Positions 1 to 7,113 of a stretch of 27,996 nt of DNA are shown here, in pieces (within the stretch, counting starts at the first letter, position 1; each line of letters opens with the position of its first letter). The position numbers and the translations under genes were made by a program. The notes under the pieces were generated by a model. That model did no database searches and had not been told where the DNA came from. It saw nothing but the letters and a program-made list of their open reading frames with translations. This DNA is from Sphingobacteriaceae bacterium UBA6709. Lineage in GTDB: Bacteria > Bacteroidota > Bacteroidia > Sphingobacteriales > Sphingobacteriaceae. The stretch covers positions 21,464 through 49,459 of the forward strand of contig DKIV01000016.1 of NCBI GenBank assembly GCA_002454425.1, read 5' to 3'.

Positions 1-1
1 C

Positions 2-73
2 GAGTCAGACTCGAACCTGGTAGGTAACAGTCTCCCCATCAAGGGGCTGAAAAAAGAAATGTGCAAGCAATGA
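2..73 (+). CDS. Possible 3' end of an unidentified gene (partial)
   Basis: An open frame runs from the window edge for 23 codons to a TGA at 71-73. Its end reads GNSLPIKGLKKEMCKQ. The residue mix is protein-like, and many codons end in C or G, unlike the AT-rich spacer that follows. I do not recognise the protein. The frame is too short to be sure, and the rest of the gene would lie outside the window. The opposite strand of the same bases has a tRNA T-loop-like string, which I considered and rejected because no stems form. Confidence 0.3.
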   Translation, partial: ESDSNLVGNSLPIKGLKKEMCKQ

Positions 74-563
74 AAAAGAAATCAAAATATTTCCCCAAAA
101 CTAGGGTATTGGAAAAAATAACAAACAAATAAGAAATTCTGTTAACCACAAAATGTTATAAATGGAAACAATTGATTATAAAAACGTTAGCCGTTAAATC
201 ATTCAATATAACGTAACAATTATATTTTTAGGTAATTTTATTTATCTATAACACATAATATTTCATAAGAAAAACCTTGAAATACCACTATAGAAGGCCG
301 AACAACTATAAAAATTGCAAACAAACTCACTGAATTCTTATGCTACAACGCAATAACAATAATTATAAATTAGCAATAATATCACCAATATAATAAAATA
401 CAATCAATACAAGACCTATAGCAAACCAATAAGCGGCCTCCCATTAAATGAAAATAATGATGAAAATAGCTCAAAATTAACGCCGCAAACGCCGAAACAT
501 CAACTAAAAAATCCCCACTCAACACGCTCTCTTATCACGTATTAAACACGTGAAAATCAAAGC
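74..563. other. AT-rich, C-skewed intergenic spacer
   Basis: No open frame with coding character is visible on either strand. The plus strand is rich in A and C: over 301-540 I count 56 C and 20 G. That asymmetry in non-coding DNA fits a replication-strand effect, as discussed for the probable origin at 2705-3060. I see no tRNA or known riboswitch here, and no clear terminator for the gene that ends at 564. Confidence 0.5.
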
Positions 564-1085
564 CTAACTATCTAAATCCTTAAACCAGGAAGAATACATG
601 ACGTAATTTTTAGGCAACTGTTCCAGCATCTTACGTTGTTCCTCGCTGATGGCTTTAATCTTTCGAGCGGGACTACCCGCATAAATAAATCCCGACTCGC
701 ACACAGTACCTTCCAGTATAACAGAACCAGCGGCAATAATAGTAAAAGACTCAACGACAGCGCGATCCATAACAATAGCACCCATTCCAACCAGCACATG
801 ATCAGAAAGTGTGCATCCATGAATCATCGCCTGATGCCCTATGGACACATTACTTCCAATGGTAGTTCCAGCTTTTTGCCAGGTGCAATGAATTACACAT
901 CCGTCCTGAATATTTACCTGATCACCAATTCTAATAAAATTCACATCGCCGCGAACTACCGCATTAAACCAAACAGAGCAATTCTTTCCCATGATCACGT
1001 CGCCACAGATGGTAGCGTTAGGCGCAAGAAAACAATCCTCCCCTATTGCGGGAAGAAATCCCCTGACTTCAATGATATGTGCCAT
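564..1085 (-). CDS. Gamma-carbonic anhydrase-like hexapeptide-repeat protein (YrdA/PaaY/CaiE type)
   Basis: This 173-residue protein is a left-handed beta-helix of hexapeptide repeats, which is also the usual length for the family. The three histidines expected to bind metal in gamma carbonic anhydrases are present: H66 in VIHCT, and H84 and H89 in GHQAMIHG. The C-terminal tail (about 145-173) is helical. Family members are cytoplasmic trimers that bind zinc, iron or nickel. Many lack clear carbonic anhydrase activity, so the reaction is uncertain. The ATG directly follows the TAG stop of nadB with no base between, so the two are very likely translated together from one mRNA. Nothing else ties it to NAD synthesis. 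Confidence 0.88.
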   Translation of the reverse strand: MAHIIEVRGFLPAIGEDCFLAPNATICGDVIMGKNCSVWFNAVVRGDVNFIRIGDQVNIQDGCVIHCTWQKAGTTIGSNVSIGHQAMIHGCTLSDHVLVGMGAIVMDRAVVESFTIIAAGSVILEGTVCESGFIYAGSPARKIKAISEEQRKMLEQLPKNYVMYSSWFKDLDS

Positions 1086-2672
1086 CTATAAAATAGTATC
1101 TTTAAGTTCGGCTTCCTTGCCAATATAATCCGTTGTATAATGCAGTCCCCTACTCTCCTTGCGCATTGTCGCTGAGCGAATAACCACATAGGCTGTCTCA
1201 ATCACATTTCTTAATTCACATAGCTTCACCGACACTTTCGTATGCTTATAAAAACTTTCAGTCTCCTCAAACAATAAGCGAAGTCTCCGCAAAGCACGTT
1301 CAAGGCGGAAATCAGAACGTACAATGCCTACATAATCACTCATTATCTTTTGCGTTTCTCTCAAATTATGGGTAACAAGTATATCCTCATGTGAGAGCCT
1401 CGTATTAGTATCATCCCAATCCGGAATACTTAAAGGCTCTACGCGACTAGAAAACGTAGAAACCGCGTCTTTATAAATACGATGCGCAAAAACTAACGCC
1501 TCCAACAATGAATTGGAAGCCAATCTATTAGCCCCATGTAAACCCGTAGACGCGCACTCACCACAAGCATATAATCCATGAATAGAAGAACGCCCGGAGG
1601 TATCCACCATTATTCCCCCACACATATAATGGCAGGCCGGTGTAACCGGAATAAGATCAGTGCTCATATCAATGCCGATACTTAAACACTTGGCATAAAT
1701 ATTAGGAAAATGCTGCAGCAACTCCGCCTTTGATCGATGTCTTATATCTAAATAAACAAAATCTTCGCCGCTTTTCTTCATCTCAGAATCGATGGCCCTG
1801 GCAACAATATCACGCGGAGCCAGCGAGCCCCTCTCGTCATAATGATGCATAAACTCATTGCCATTTCTATCTTTCAATACGGCGCCAAAGCCACGAACCG
1901 CCTCCGATATTAAGAAAGAAGGATACTCCCCAGGATTATAAAGCGCGGTTGGATGAAACTGCATAAACTCCATATTTCTAACCTTACCCTTTGCGCGATA
2001 TACCATGGCAATGCCATCCCCCGTGGCAATTACAGGATTAGTGGTATTCGAATAAATATGACCTGCGCCACCGGTGGCCATTACAGTCACTTTCGAAAGA
2101 ATTTTCTCAATCTTACCCACACGCGTATCCAGGGCGTAGATACCAAAGCAATTAATATCTTCACGACGCCTATCGACGAACTCACCTAAATGATGTTGAG
2201 TTATTAACTCTATCGCGAAATAATGTGTATAAATCTCAATATTCGGGTTAGCATGGATCTGCTCAAGCAAAACACGTTCAATCTCAAAACCGGTAATATC
2301 CTTATAATGGAGCACACGATGCTCTGAATGCCCCCCTTCCCGGGCAAGATCGTAAATCCCCTGTTGATTTTTGTCAAAGTTGGTACCATAGTCTATAATC
2401 TCTTGTATACGCGCAGGTCCCTCTTTTACAACAAGTTCCACAACCTCCGGATTGCAAAGACCGTCGCCAGCAATTAAGGTATCCGAGATGTGCTTATCAA
2501 AAGAATCTTCTTTATCAACAACCACCGCGACACCGCCCTGAGCGTACTTAGTATTTGATTCATCTTCGTTTGCCTTAGTAACTATAAGAACCTTACCATG
2601 TTGCGCCGCTTTCAGGGCAAAACTCAAACCGGCAATCCCCGAACCAACAACTAAGAAATCAACATTTTTCAT
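1086..2672 (-). CDS. nadB: L-aspartate oxidase
   Basis: NadB oxidises L-aspartate to iminoaspartate, the first step of de novo NAD synthesis, using FAD with fumarate or oxygen as acceptor. The 528-residue protein opens with the FAD dinucleotide-binding fold (VVGSGIAG near residue 10). It carries the succinate dehydrogenase/NadB active-site set at positions very close to those in E. coli NadB: E112 in LAREGGHSEH, H240 in FHPTALY, R287, H348, and R383 in HGANRLASNS. I chose the ATG at 2670-2672 because it places the FAD motif at the normal distance; an in-frame ATG 12 codons upstream adds only an unrelated tail. A possible -7 element on the minus strand (TATTTTTG, 2759-2766) lies about 90 bases upstream, without a good -33 partner. 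Its partner nadA lies across the 700-base gap on the other strand. Confidence 0.95.
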   Translation of the reverse strand: MKNVDFLVVGSGIAGLSFALKAAQHGKVLIVTKANEDESNTKYAQGGVAVVVDKEDSFDKHISDTLIAGDGLCNPEVVELVVKEGPARIQEIIDYGTNFDKNQQGIYDLAREGGHSEHRVLHYKDITGFEIERVLLEQIHANPNIEIYTHYFAIELITQHHLGEFVDRRREDINCFGIYALDTRVGKIEKILSKVTVMATGGAGHIYSNTTNPVIATGDGIAMVYRAKGKVRNMEFMQFHPTALYNPGEYPSFLISEAVRGFGAVLKDRNGNEFMHHYDERGSLAPRDIVARAIDSEMKKSGEDFVYLDIRHRSKAELLQHFPNIYAKCLSIGIDMSTDLIPVTPACHYMCGGIMVDTSGRSSIHGLYACGECASTGLHGANRLASNSLLEALVFAHRIYKDAVSTFSSRVEPLSIPDWDDTNTRLSHEDILVTHNLRETQKIMSDYVGIVRSDFRLERALRRLRLLFEETESFYKHTKVSVKLCELRNVIETAYVVIRSATMRKESRGLHYTTDYIGKEAELKDTIL

Positions 2673-2704
2673 GCATGTAAAGAATTGAAAATAAAAAACA
2701 TCGC

Positions 2705-3060
2705 GCAAGCAATGTGGAAAACCCTCTCAAAGATGTTAATTTTAGAGAATAAGAGGTTCAAAAATATTAATAAATAATTCGCTCATTGTTGAAATGGTGG
2801 AAAACTCCCAAATTATATAAACTTATCACCACGAAATAGGCCAGTTGTTAACTTTTCACCAACAGGAAAAAATCCACAGGAAAAAATTGGCTAAAAAAAT
2901 TTGATTTAATTAATCAATCTGAACTATAAGGCTTTACTATGTGGAAAATGTTAATAACAATGTTAACAAAACACTGAAAACAGATATTTCAAAACAAAAA
3001 TCAAGTGGGTTACCAACATTATCAACACACTAATAAACCATAAGAATCTCTTTTTTAAAA
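2705..3060. other. Probable chromosomal replication origin (oriC)
   Basis: This gene-free AT-rich stretch holds several sequences close to the DnaA box (TTATCCACA; relaxed form TTWTNCACA). Exact relaxed matches in reverse are TGTGGAAAA at 2713-2721 and 2940-2948. Near matches are GGTGGAAAA at 2796-2804, AAATCCACA at 2870-2878 and TTATCAACA at 3019-3027. TTATCACCA at 2823-2831 and TTTTCACCA at 2853-2861 are weaker. Between them are AT-only runs suited to unwinding (2761-2778, 2890-2915) and GTTAATAACA/GTTAACAAAACA strings at 2950-2973. Base skew and gene direction both switch across this gap. No dnaA gene is in the window, but in many bacteria oriC is not next to dnaA. Reading the region as oriC is an inference from these combined signs. 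Confidence 0.65.
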
Positions 3061-3300
3061 AGAATTGAATTTTATTGTGATGTTGAGAATGGATACCTTT
3101 GTCGAGCTCGTTAAAATTGTTGGAAAGGATAAAGCGAATGTTGGCAACTGTCTGATCTGTGAAGAGAGAATTTTTTCGCTGAATACGGAAAGCCCGGAGC
3201 CGATTGGCTTTTAGGTCAGTTGATATATTTCGATTACGGTCATTTGCTTGTTCAAATGCGTTAAGGCTTGCTGAATTTTGCGATAAGGGATAAGACATGC
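3061..3300. other. Higher-GC island with competing small open frames, no assigned gene
   Basis: This part of the nadB-nadA gap is less AT-rich than its surroundings and has open frames on both strands. The plus frame at 3080-3214 encodes 44 residues with one CxxC pair (NCLICEER) and a TAG stop. The minus frame at 2963-3307 encodes 114 residues but runs into the DnaA-box cluster and ends in a hydrophobic stretch made of AT-rich spacer. I recognise neither. It could be a decayed gene, a small protein or part of the origin region. There is no clear ribosome-binding site for either frame. Confidence 0.25.
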
Positions 3301-3332
3301 GTCTCATTTCTGGTTATTTTATTGACAATTAG

Positions 3333-3366
3333 TTGGTTATATAAATACATCTGTTTTTTAGCTTTG
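3333..3366 (+). promoter_or_regulatory. Candidate Bacteroidota-type promoter of nadA-thiL
   Basis: A TTGG at 3333-3336 is followed after about 22 bases by TAGCTTTG at 3359-3366. The second element is an exact match to the Bacteroidota -7 consensus TAnnTTTG. Transcription would start near 3372, giving a leader of about 42 bases before the nadA ATG. The assignment rests on the motif alone. Confidence 0.45.
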
Positions 3367-3414
3367 TATCATGTGAAACTGTTGCTTAGTTTCGCTATTT
3401 AAAAAGAAATTGGA

Positions 3415-4416
3415 ATGCTGATAAGTGATATTAGTGAAGAGCTTACTATCAAGGGATATGTTGAGGAATCAATAGATCCATCACTTGATTTATTTGAGGA
3501 GATTGAGCGGCTGAAAACTGAGAAGAATGCAGTTATTCTTGCTCATTATTATCAGGAGCCTGATATTCAGGATATTGCCGATTATATTGGTGATAGTTTA
3601 GGTTTATCGCAACAGGCAGCCAAAACAGATGCTGACATTATTGTATTTGCTGGTGTGCATTTTATGGCGGAGACAGCAAAAATTCTGTCGCCCGGCAAGA
3701 AGGTATTGTTGCCCGATCTTAAAGCGGGCTGTTCCCTCGCTGACAGCTGTCCGCCGCATCTCTTTGCCAAGTTTAAGGAAAGGTATCCGGACCATACAGT
3801 TATTACTTATGTGAACTGTACGGCTGAATTGAAGGCGATGAGTGACATCGTTTGTACTTCATCAAACGCGGTACAGATTGTTAATAGCCTTCCGCCAGAC
3901 GAGAAGATCATATTTGGTCCTGACAAGAATTTGGGCGCATACGTTCAGAAAGCTACCGGACGAGATCTGGTACTATGGAATGGAGCTTGCATGGTACATG
4001 AGATATTCTCTTTGCAACGTATCATAAAGCTTAAGGAAACTTATCCTAACGCCAGGTTTATAGCTCACCCGGAGTGCGAAGAGGACATTTTGCGCTTAGC
4101 TGATTACGCAGGTTCAACAACAGGCTTATTAAATTACACCATCAATAGCGATGCTACAGAATTTATCGTTGCTACTGAAAGTGGAATTATCCACCAAATG
4201 GAAAAGTCGAATCCCGGGAAAACGTTCATTCCGGCACCTCCCGAGAATACCTGTGCCTGCAATGATTGTCCGCATATGAGAAGAAATACGCTGGAGAAGC
4301 TTTATTTATGTTTGAAGAATGAACTTCCTGAAATAAGCGTTCCATCACATATTATCGAGGCTGCCCGCAAGCCTATTGACAGAATGCTGGAGATTTCAGC
4401 AAAGTTGGGCCTTTAA
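3415..4416 (+). CDS. nadA: Quinolinate synthase A
   Basis: NadA condenses iminoaspartate (from NadB) with dihydroxyacetone phosphate to quinolinate, using a [4Fe-4S] cluster in the cytoplasm. The 333-residue protein has the usual three-domain length. The expected cluster cysteines are C106 (KAGCSLADSC), C192 (NGACMVH) and C285 (within CACNDCPHM). The substrate-binding LAHYYQ motif is at 42-47. The last motif has two more cysteines (C280, C282), as in the E. coli-type enzyme, where a CxxCxxC precedes the ligand. thiL follows after 11 bases, so the two probably share an mRNA. Confidence 0.96.
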   Translation: MLISDISEELTIKGYVEESIDPSLDLFEEIERLKTEKNAVILAHYYQEPDIQDIADYIGDSLGLSQQAAKTDADIIVFAGVHFMAETAKILSPGKKVLLPDLKAGCSLADSCPPHLFAKFKERYPDHTVITYVNCTAELKAMSDIVCTSSNAVQIVNSLPPDEKIIFGPDKNLGAYVQKATGRDLVLWNGACMVHEIFSLQRIIKLKETYPNARFIAHPECEEDILRLADYAGSTTGLLNYTINSDATEFIVATESGIIHQMEKSNPGKTFIPAPPENTCACNDCPHMRRNTLEKLYLCLKNELPEISVPSHIIEAARKPIDRMLEISAKLGL

Positions 4417-4427
4417 TAAAGATAGAA

Positions 4428-5465
4428 ATGTTTGAAAATAAAGATAGAACGGACTTAAAGAATCTTGGTGAATTTGGACTTATAGATCATCTTACCAGTC
4501 GCATTGAGTTAAAGAACGAGTCGTCAAACAAAGGCATTGGTGATGACGCGGCGGTGATGGATTTTTCAGGAATGAAGACGCTTGTTTCTACTGACCTGTT
4601 ATTGGAAGGAATACATTTTGATCTTGCTTATGTTCCGCTTAAGCATTTAGGATATAAGGCTATTCAGGTGAATCTGAGTGATATCTATGCAATGAATGGC
4701 ATGGCAAGTCAGGTGACTGTATCATTAGGATTCTCCAGTAAATTTCCTTTGGAAGCTGTAGAGGAACTGTATGAGGGCATGATGATTGCCTGTCAGAAAT
4801 TTGGTGTAGACATTATTGGCGGAGATACTTCCGCATCCAAGCAAGGGCTGGTGATCAGCATTACCAGCATTGGCTATGCGAAGGAGGAAGATATAGCATA
4901 CCGCAATACGGCGAAAGAAGGAAATCTGATATGTGTCTCTGGCGACCTTGGCGGGGCATATGTGGGTTTGCAGCTTTTGGAGCGCGAAAAATTGGTATAT
5001 CTTGAAAATCCTAATGTACAACCCGATCTGGAAGGTAAGGATTATATTGTTGAACGGCAGCTCAAGCCTGAGGCTCGTAAGGACATCGTTTTACTTTTAA
5101 AGGATCTTGGTCTGAAGCCTACCGCTATGATCGATGTGTCGGATGGTCTTTCATCTGAACTTAATCATCTATGCAGGCAATCGGGCACCGGATGTAGCAT
5201 TTACGAGGAGAAAATTCCTCTGGATCCGATGACCTATGATACCGCCAGGGAATTTAATCTTGATCCCACAGTATGCGCGTTAAGTGGTGGGGAGGATTAC
5301 GAACTGCTTTTCACTATTGAGCAAAGCGATTACGAAAAGATTAAAAATAATCCGGATATAAGTGTCATCGGACATATTACCGAGGCATCCGCAGGTTTAA
5401 ATATGATATCACGGTCTGGAGTAGTTCATGAATTGAAAGCTCAGGGCTGGAACTCTTTTAAATAA
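4428..5465 (+). CDS. thiL: Thiamine-monophosphate kinase
   Basis: ThiL phosphorylates thiamine monophosphate to thiamine diphosphate with ATP, the last step of cofactor formation in many bacteria. The protein (345 residues, normal length) belongs to the PurM/ThiL/HypE fold. Signature motifs are GIGDDAAV (36-43), the STDLLLEGIHFD stretch (54-65) and NLSDIYAMNG (82-91), all metal- and ATP-binding, then GGDT (131-134), DVSDGLSSE (236-244) and SGGEDYELLF (286-295). It lies 11 bases after nadA and ends at a shared hairpin with rmuC. Pairing with nadA rather than with thiamine synthesis genes suggests a loose cofactor operon. Confidence 0.95.
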   Translation: MFENKDRTDLKNLGEFGLIDHLTSRIELKNESSNKGIGDDAAVMDFSGMKTLVSTDLLLEGIHFDLAYVPLKHLGYKAIQVNLSDIYAMNGMASQVTVSLGFSSKFPLEAVEELYEGMMIACQKFGVDIIGGDTSASKQGLVISITSIGYAKEEDIAYRNTAKEGNLICVSGDLGGAYVGLQLLEREKLVYLENPNVQPDLEGKDYIVERQLKPEARKDIVLLLKDLGLKPTAMIDVSDGLSSELNHLCRQSGTGCSIYEEKIPLDPMTYDTAREFNLDPTVCALSGGEDYELLFTIEQSDYEKIKNNPDISVIGHITEASAGLNMISRSGVVHELKAQGWNSFK

Positions 5466-5469
5466 ATAA

Positions 5470-5501
5470 AACAGCTAACGGAGTCTTCTTCGTTAGCTGT
5501 T
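5470..5501. terminator. Bidirectional terminator between thiL and rmuC
   Basis: A perfect 11-base-pair stem (AACAGCTAACG at 5470-5480 with its complement at 5491-5501) closes a 10-base loop between two converging genes. Read on the minus strand it is followed by a T-rich run (TTTATTTATT), so it should end rmuC transcripts well. Its right arm stops three bases before the rmuC stop codon. Confidence 0.75.
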
Positions 5502-5503
5502 GC

Positions 5504-6859
5504 TTATTGAAGTTCTTCAGGAAGTTCATAGTCTATATTCTCCAGTTGTTTGCTGGCTTTAGCTCCCATTTTCTTTAGATTTTCTACTCTTGCCATTAAA
5601 TTTCCCTGACCCGTTGACAGCTTGGAATATGCATCCGAATAGGCATTTCTAGCCTTTTCTAGATGCTCGCCGATCTTTTTAATATCATTGGTGAACAGAC
5701 TAAACTTGTCATAAAGCTGCCCCGCTCTGGTTGCAATTTCTATAGCATTTTTTGTTTGTCGTTCATGACGCCATACAGAAGCTATGGTTTTCAAGGTTGC
5801 CAATAATGTTGATGGGCTTACGATAACGATCTTTCTGTTCCATGCGAATTCAAATATCTCAGCATCATGTTGTACCGCTAATGAAAATGAAGATTCTAAA
5901 GGCATGAACAATAGCACAAAGTCCGGAGATTGTATGCCCTTTAGTGCCGGATAATTTTTAGCACTGAGATTTTTAATGTGCGCCTTTACAGAACTAACAT
6001 GTTCGTTTAAATAAATTAGGCGCTGCTCGTCGGAGTCAGTATTTACCGCGTTGTTGTAGGCTACTAATGATACTTTAGAATCTATGATCAGGTGTTTTTG
6101 CTCGGGAAGGTAGACAACAACGTCGGGTTGCATACGACTGTTATCATCGTTAAGCAGGGCCACTTGTTTATTGTAGGATTCCCCTTCAATCAGGCCTGAT
6201 GCTTCCAATACTCTATCGAGTACGACTTCACCCCAGTTTCCTTGTTTTTTTGTATCCGCTTTAAGAGCCTTGCTCAGGTTGTTTGCTTCGTCGCTTATTT
6301 GCTTGTTTAGCTGCATCAGCTTGTTCAGTTCGCCCTGTAGAATGTTCCTTTCTGTAGATTCTGATTTATACGCGCGTTCAACCTTATCTTCAAAAGCTTT
6401 AATATTTTCTTTAAGCGGCTTTAATATCTGATCGAGATTCAATTTATTGAGTTCGGTAAACTTGTTGCTCTTTTCCTCAAGGATCCGGTTCGCAAGAATT
6501 TCAAAATCTTTATTCAGACGTTCGTGTAAGCTTACAATTTGCTCTTTCTGCTCGTCAATCTTTTCTTGCTGATTTTCTATATAAGATTTATATCGTTCGC
6601 GTTCTCCGATCAGATCCCTGTTAATTTCATTCAGGCGATTTAACTCTTCGTTAAGGTTCCTTTTATCGCTTAATAGCTGCTGAATTAAAAAAGTCTTTTC
6701 TTTTTCGACCGTTTGCAGATGAGCTTCAGAAATGGATAATTGCAGGGTACTTGACTCCTTAAGCTGTTTCAGTTCTTTTTGGGAATGGCTTAGCTTACTG
6801 ATAAAAAATGCAGTAAGTAGTAATAGTATAATAATGACTGTATAAAGCAAGATTTCCAT
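5504..6859 (-). CDS. rmuC: DNA recombination protein RmuC homologue
   Basis: RmuC family proteins limit recombination at inverted repeats and are predicted to have a nuclease-like fold; their biochemical activity is not settled. The 451-residue protein starts with one membrane segment (about 3-22). A long, polar, Glu/Lys-rich coiled coil follows (about 25-200), then the RmuC domain (about 205-430) with GNWGEVVLDRVLEASGL (207-223), QPDVVVYLP and IIDSKVSL (258-265). The last two resemble the PD-(D/E)xK nuclease core. It is transcribed alone, against its neighbours, and ends at the hairpin shared with thiL. Confidence 0.93.
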   Translation of the reverse strand: MEILLYTVIIILLLLTAFFISKLSHSQKELKQLKESSTLQLSISEAHLQTVEKEKTFLIQQLLSDKRNLNEELNRLNEINRDLIGERERYKSYIENQQEKIDEQKEQIVSLHERLNKDFEILANRILEEKSNKFTELNKLNLDQILKPLKENIKAFEDKVERAYKSESTERNILQGELNKLMQLNKQISDEANNLSKALKADTKKQGNWGEVVLDRVLEASGLIEGESYNKQVALLNDDNSRMQPDVVVYLPEQKHLIIDSKVSLVAYNNAVNTDSDEQRLIYLNEHVSSVKAHIKNLSAKNYPALKGIQSPDFVLLFMPLESSFSLAVQHDAEIFEFAWNRKIVIVSPSTLLATLKTIASVWRHERQTKNAIEIATRAGQLYDKFSLFTNDIKKIGEHLEKARNAYSDAYSKLSTGQGNLMARVENLKKMGAKASKQLENIDYELPEELQ

Positions 6860-7024
6860 AGAGCGCTATTGTCTAAAAGTTAAATAGTAAACCAAAAACA
6901 GTACCATACTAACCGGGTCTGCAATTATACTAATAATATTAGTTTCCGCTTAAAATATTAGTATTTAATAATTTTTCGATCATATAATTGCTTTAAATGA
7001 AGAAGCGTAAGTTTTGTTGGTAAA

Positions 7025-7038
7025 ATGACACTCGTCAC
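7025..7038. promoter_or_regulatory. Candidate CRP/FNR-family operator upstream of the porin-nrf genes
   Basis: The sequence ATGACACTCGTCAC contains TGA-N6-TCA, the spacing used by CRP/FNR-family regulators; the right half is TCACA. Its centre is about 69 bases upstream of the inferred start of transcription, a usual activator position. The left half is imperfect, so this is only a candidate. Confidence 0.35.
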
Positions 7039-7086
7039 ATTATTGAATAAGTCAGCCGTTTTCTATATCGATGACATTTTTGTGAC

Positions 7087-7094
7087 TATATTTG
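7087..7094 (+). promoter_or_regulatory. Candidate -7 element of the porin-nrf promoter
   Basis: TATATTTG matches the Bacteroidota -7 consensus TAnnTTTG exactly and would start transcription near 7100, about 14 bases before the porin ATG. No TTG/TTTG -33 element stands at the usual distance (only TTTT at 7059-7062), which suits a promoter that needs an activator. Confidence 0.45.
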
Positions 7095-7113
7095 AGCAAC
7101 CTAATTATAAAAT

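Noticed and set aside
1..50. tRNA 3'-end or attachment-site remnant on the minus strand
   Set aside because: The reverse strand contains GGTTCGAGTC, like a T-loop, but the flanking bases do not form a five-pair T-stem, the CCCC/GGGG hairpin has a five-base loop rather than an anticodon arm, and there is no D-arm. A partial coding frame on the plus strand is at least as likely.
636..1091. 151-codon plus-strand frame
   Set aside because: It lies wholly antisense to the hexapeptide-repeat gene, whose motifs and metal ligands are intact; the antisense translation has no recognisable domain.
2963..3307. 114-codon minus-strand frame as a real gene
   Set aside because: It runs through the DnaA-box-like cluster, its hydrophobic end is translated AT-rich spacer, and it has no known motif. 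It is recorded only as part of the unassigned island.
5470..5501. Hairpin as a mobile-element or REP-type repeat
   Set aside because: It is a single copy exactly between two converging stop codons, which a terminator explains fully.
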